From contig JAJTBK010000559.1 of the NCBI GenBank assembly GCA_021286965.1, positions 1-12,928 on the forward strand: 12,928 nt of DNA, in the 5' to 3' direction. The position numbers and the translations under genes were made by a program. Numbering within the stretch: the stretch's first letter is position 1; every line of letters begins with the position of its first letter. This stretch comes from Comamonadaceae bacterium. Its GTDB lineage: Bacteria > Pseudomonadota > Gammaproteobacteria > Burkholderiales > Burkholderiaceae_C. The notes beneath the pieces are model-generated. The model did no database searches, was not told the DNA's origin, and saw nothing but the letters and a program-made list of their open reading frames with translations. This document shows, in pieces, positions 11,973 through 12,928 of this stretch.

Positions 11973-12788
11973 TTACCTCCCGCCAAACATGCGCTTGAAG
12001 AACCCGGGCTTGACGGCTTCGGTAAAGCGCAGCGGGCGCTCCTCGCCGAAAAAGCGCGCCACCACGTCCTTGTACGCTTCGGAGACGTCGGTGCCGGTGA
12101 GGTGGATGGCGGGCAGGCCCTGGTTGGAGGCTTGCAGCACGGCTTCGGATTCGGGGATGACGCCGATCAGCGGGATGCGCAAAATGTCCTGAATGTCCTC
12201 GATGCTCAGCATCTGCCCCTCCTGCACGCGGCCGGGGTTGTAGCGCGTGATCAAGAGGCGTTCCTTGATGGGCTCGCCGCCCTCGATGGCGCGGCGGGTC
12301 TTGCTCGCCAACATGCCCAGGATGCGGTCGGAGTCGCGCACCGAGGAGACTTCCGGGTTGGTCACCACCAGGGCCTCGTCGGCAAAGTGCATGGCCATGA
12401 GGGCGCCGCTCTCGATGCCGGCGGGCGAGTCGCAGACGATGTACTCAAAGCCCATCTCGGCCAGGTCTTTGAGGACTTTTTCCACGCCGTCGAGCACCAG
12501 CGCGTCCTTGTCGCGCGTCTGGCTGGCGGCGAGCACGAACAGGTTGTCGCACTGCTTGTCCTTGATCAGCGCCTGGTGCAGGTTGGCCTCACCCTGGATG
12601 ACGTTGATCAGGTCGTACACCACGCGCCGCTCGCAGCCCATGATGAGATCGAGGTTGCGCAGGCCGACGTCAAAGTCGATGACGGCCGTCTTGTGCCCTG
12701 CCAGCGCCAGGCCGGAGGCGAAGGCCGCGCTGGTGGTGGTCTTGCCCACGCCCCCTTTGCCGGAGGTGACGACGACGATTTTTGCCAT
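11973..12788 (-). CDS. minD: Septum site-determining ATPase MinD
   Basis: MinD is a membrane-cycling ATPase that recruits MinC to the inner membrane and is released by MinE. The 271-residue protein shows the deviant Walker A motif SGKGGVGKTT (9-18) with signature Lys11 and catalytic Lys16, the switch region DFDVGLRNLDL (38-48), Walker B with D120 (YIVCDSPAG), and the C-terminal amphipathic membrane-targeting helix GFFKRMFGGR. Length equals that usual for the family. On the minus strand it lies between minC (41 bp upstream) and minE (6 bp downstream), the standard minCDE order. TAAGGAAA shortly upstream of the ATG serves as ribosome binding site. All functional motifs are intact. Confidence 0.95.
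   Translation of the reverse strand: MAKIVVVTSGKGGVGKTTTSAAFASGLALAGHKTAVIDFDVGLRNLDLIMGCERRVVYDLINVIQGEANLHQALIKDKQCDNLFVLAASQTRDKDALVLDGVEKVLKDLAEMGFEYIVCDSPAGIESGALMAMHFADEALVVTNPEVSSVRDSDRILGMLASKTRRAIEGGEPIKERLLITRYNPGRVQEGQMLSIEDIQDILRIPLIGVIPESEAVLQASNQGLPAIHLTGTDVSEAYKDVVARFFGEERPLRFTEAVKPGFFKRMFGGR
11975..11981 (-). promoter_or_regulatory. minE Shine-Dalgarno embedded in the end of minD
   Basis: On the minus strand GGGAGGT runs from the Gly-Arg codons of minD into its TAA, nine bases before the minE ATG. The overlap ties minE initiation to ribosomes finishing minD. Confidence 0.6.
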
Positions 12789-12829
12789 GAATGCGGTTTC
12801 CTTAGGGATTGAAGGTCGGTACTGAAAAA

Positions 12830-12928
12830 TTACAAGGGTTCGATCAGCAGCTTTTCGCCGTCCAGGCGCACCTGCGCCGGCTTGCCGCGCACGTTCTCGG
12901 GCAGCTCGGTCTCGGTGGTGCGGTAAAT
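12830..12928 (-). CDS. minC: Septum site-determining protein MinC, C-terminal end (5' truncated by window edge)
   Basis: MinC is the FtsZ-polymer inhibitor carried to the membrane by MinD. Only the last 32 codons are present, with the stop at 12830-12832. They read [20 protein letters not shown], then [12 protein letters not shown]. This is the end of the C-terminal beta-helical domain, with the typical final strand pair before minD. Position and order (minC upstream of minD and minE on the same strand) support the call. The rest of the gene lies beyond the window, so the start and promoter cannot be seen. Confidence 0.85.
   Translation of the reverse strand: MYRTTETELPENVRGKPAQVRLDGEKLLIEPL

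Noticed and set aside
11769..12812. A 347-codon open frame on the plus strand over minE and minD
   Set aside because: minD and minE on the other strand have all their functional motifs. The plus-strand product is His/Asp/Val-rich without recognisable domains.
1..12928. parS sites for ParB
   Set aside because: No 16-bp inverted repeat resembling TGTTNCACGTGAAACA was found on reading through the intergenic regions.

Overview
The window is high-GC, densely coded bacterial DNA with a chromosomal backbone character. Gene content and style (a ParB C-terminus, minC-minD-minE, an ArgP-type LysR regulator, DadA, a COG3014-YcfL-LpoB cluster, GC-ending codons) point to a betaproteobacterium of the Burkholderiales, most likely Comamonadaceae. 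A short repeat that I recall from that family (GCTATTAAA...TAGCT...GCGCTAG) occurs twice and supports this. Taxonomy is inferred from sequence style, not from a search. I see no rRNA, tRNA, CRISPR array, transposase or phage gene.

Layout. (1) 1-993, + strand: the 3' end of parB, then a membrane-anchored SAM-dependent methyltransferase, separated by a perfect 12-bp palindrome. (2) 1165-5689, + strand: an envelope gene cluster made of a COG3014 lipoprotein, YcfL, an LpoB lipoprotein, a secreted LpoB/CsgG-like protein and a secreted alpha/beta hydrolase. A strong intrinsic terminator lies just inside the start of the hydrolase gene. (3) 5690-8357, + strand: a repeat-bearing gap, an MFS transporter overlapping a metallophosphoesterase by ATGA, then a UspA-type stress protein. 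(4) 8358-10686: an ArgP-like LysR regulator (-) divergent from a D-amino acid dehydrogenase dadA (+). The 67-bp region between them holds inverted repeats, and the dadA reading frame carries a second copy of the repeat. (5) 10706-11675: the dadA terminator, a small lipoprotein (-) and a flavin reductase (+). (6) 11676-12928, - strand: minE, minD and the 3' end of minC.

How the genes work together. MinC and MinD inhibit FtsZ assembly away from mid-cell and MinE drives their oscillation, while ParB segregates the origin region; both spatial systems lie within 13 kb here. The COG3014-YcfL-LpoB genes look like an outer-membrane lipoprotein module. In E. coli, LpoB activates the peptidoglycan synthase PBP1b and ycfL is its immediate neighbour, but the COG3014 member and the second LpoB/CsgG-like protein have no assigned role that I know of. 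The argP-like/dadA pair suggests amino-acid-responsive control of D-amino acid oxidation.

The most unusual signals are the repeat embedded in frame in dadA, the terminator inside the hydrolase signal-peptide region, the paired LpoB-fold proteins in one operon, and two convergent gene pairs whose stop codons abut exactly in a shared TGATCA.
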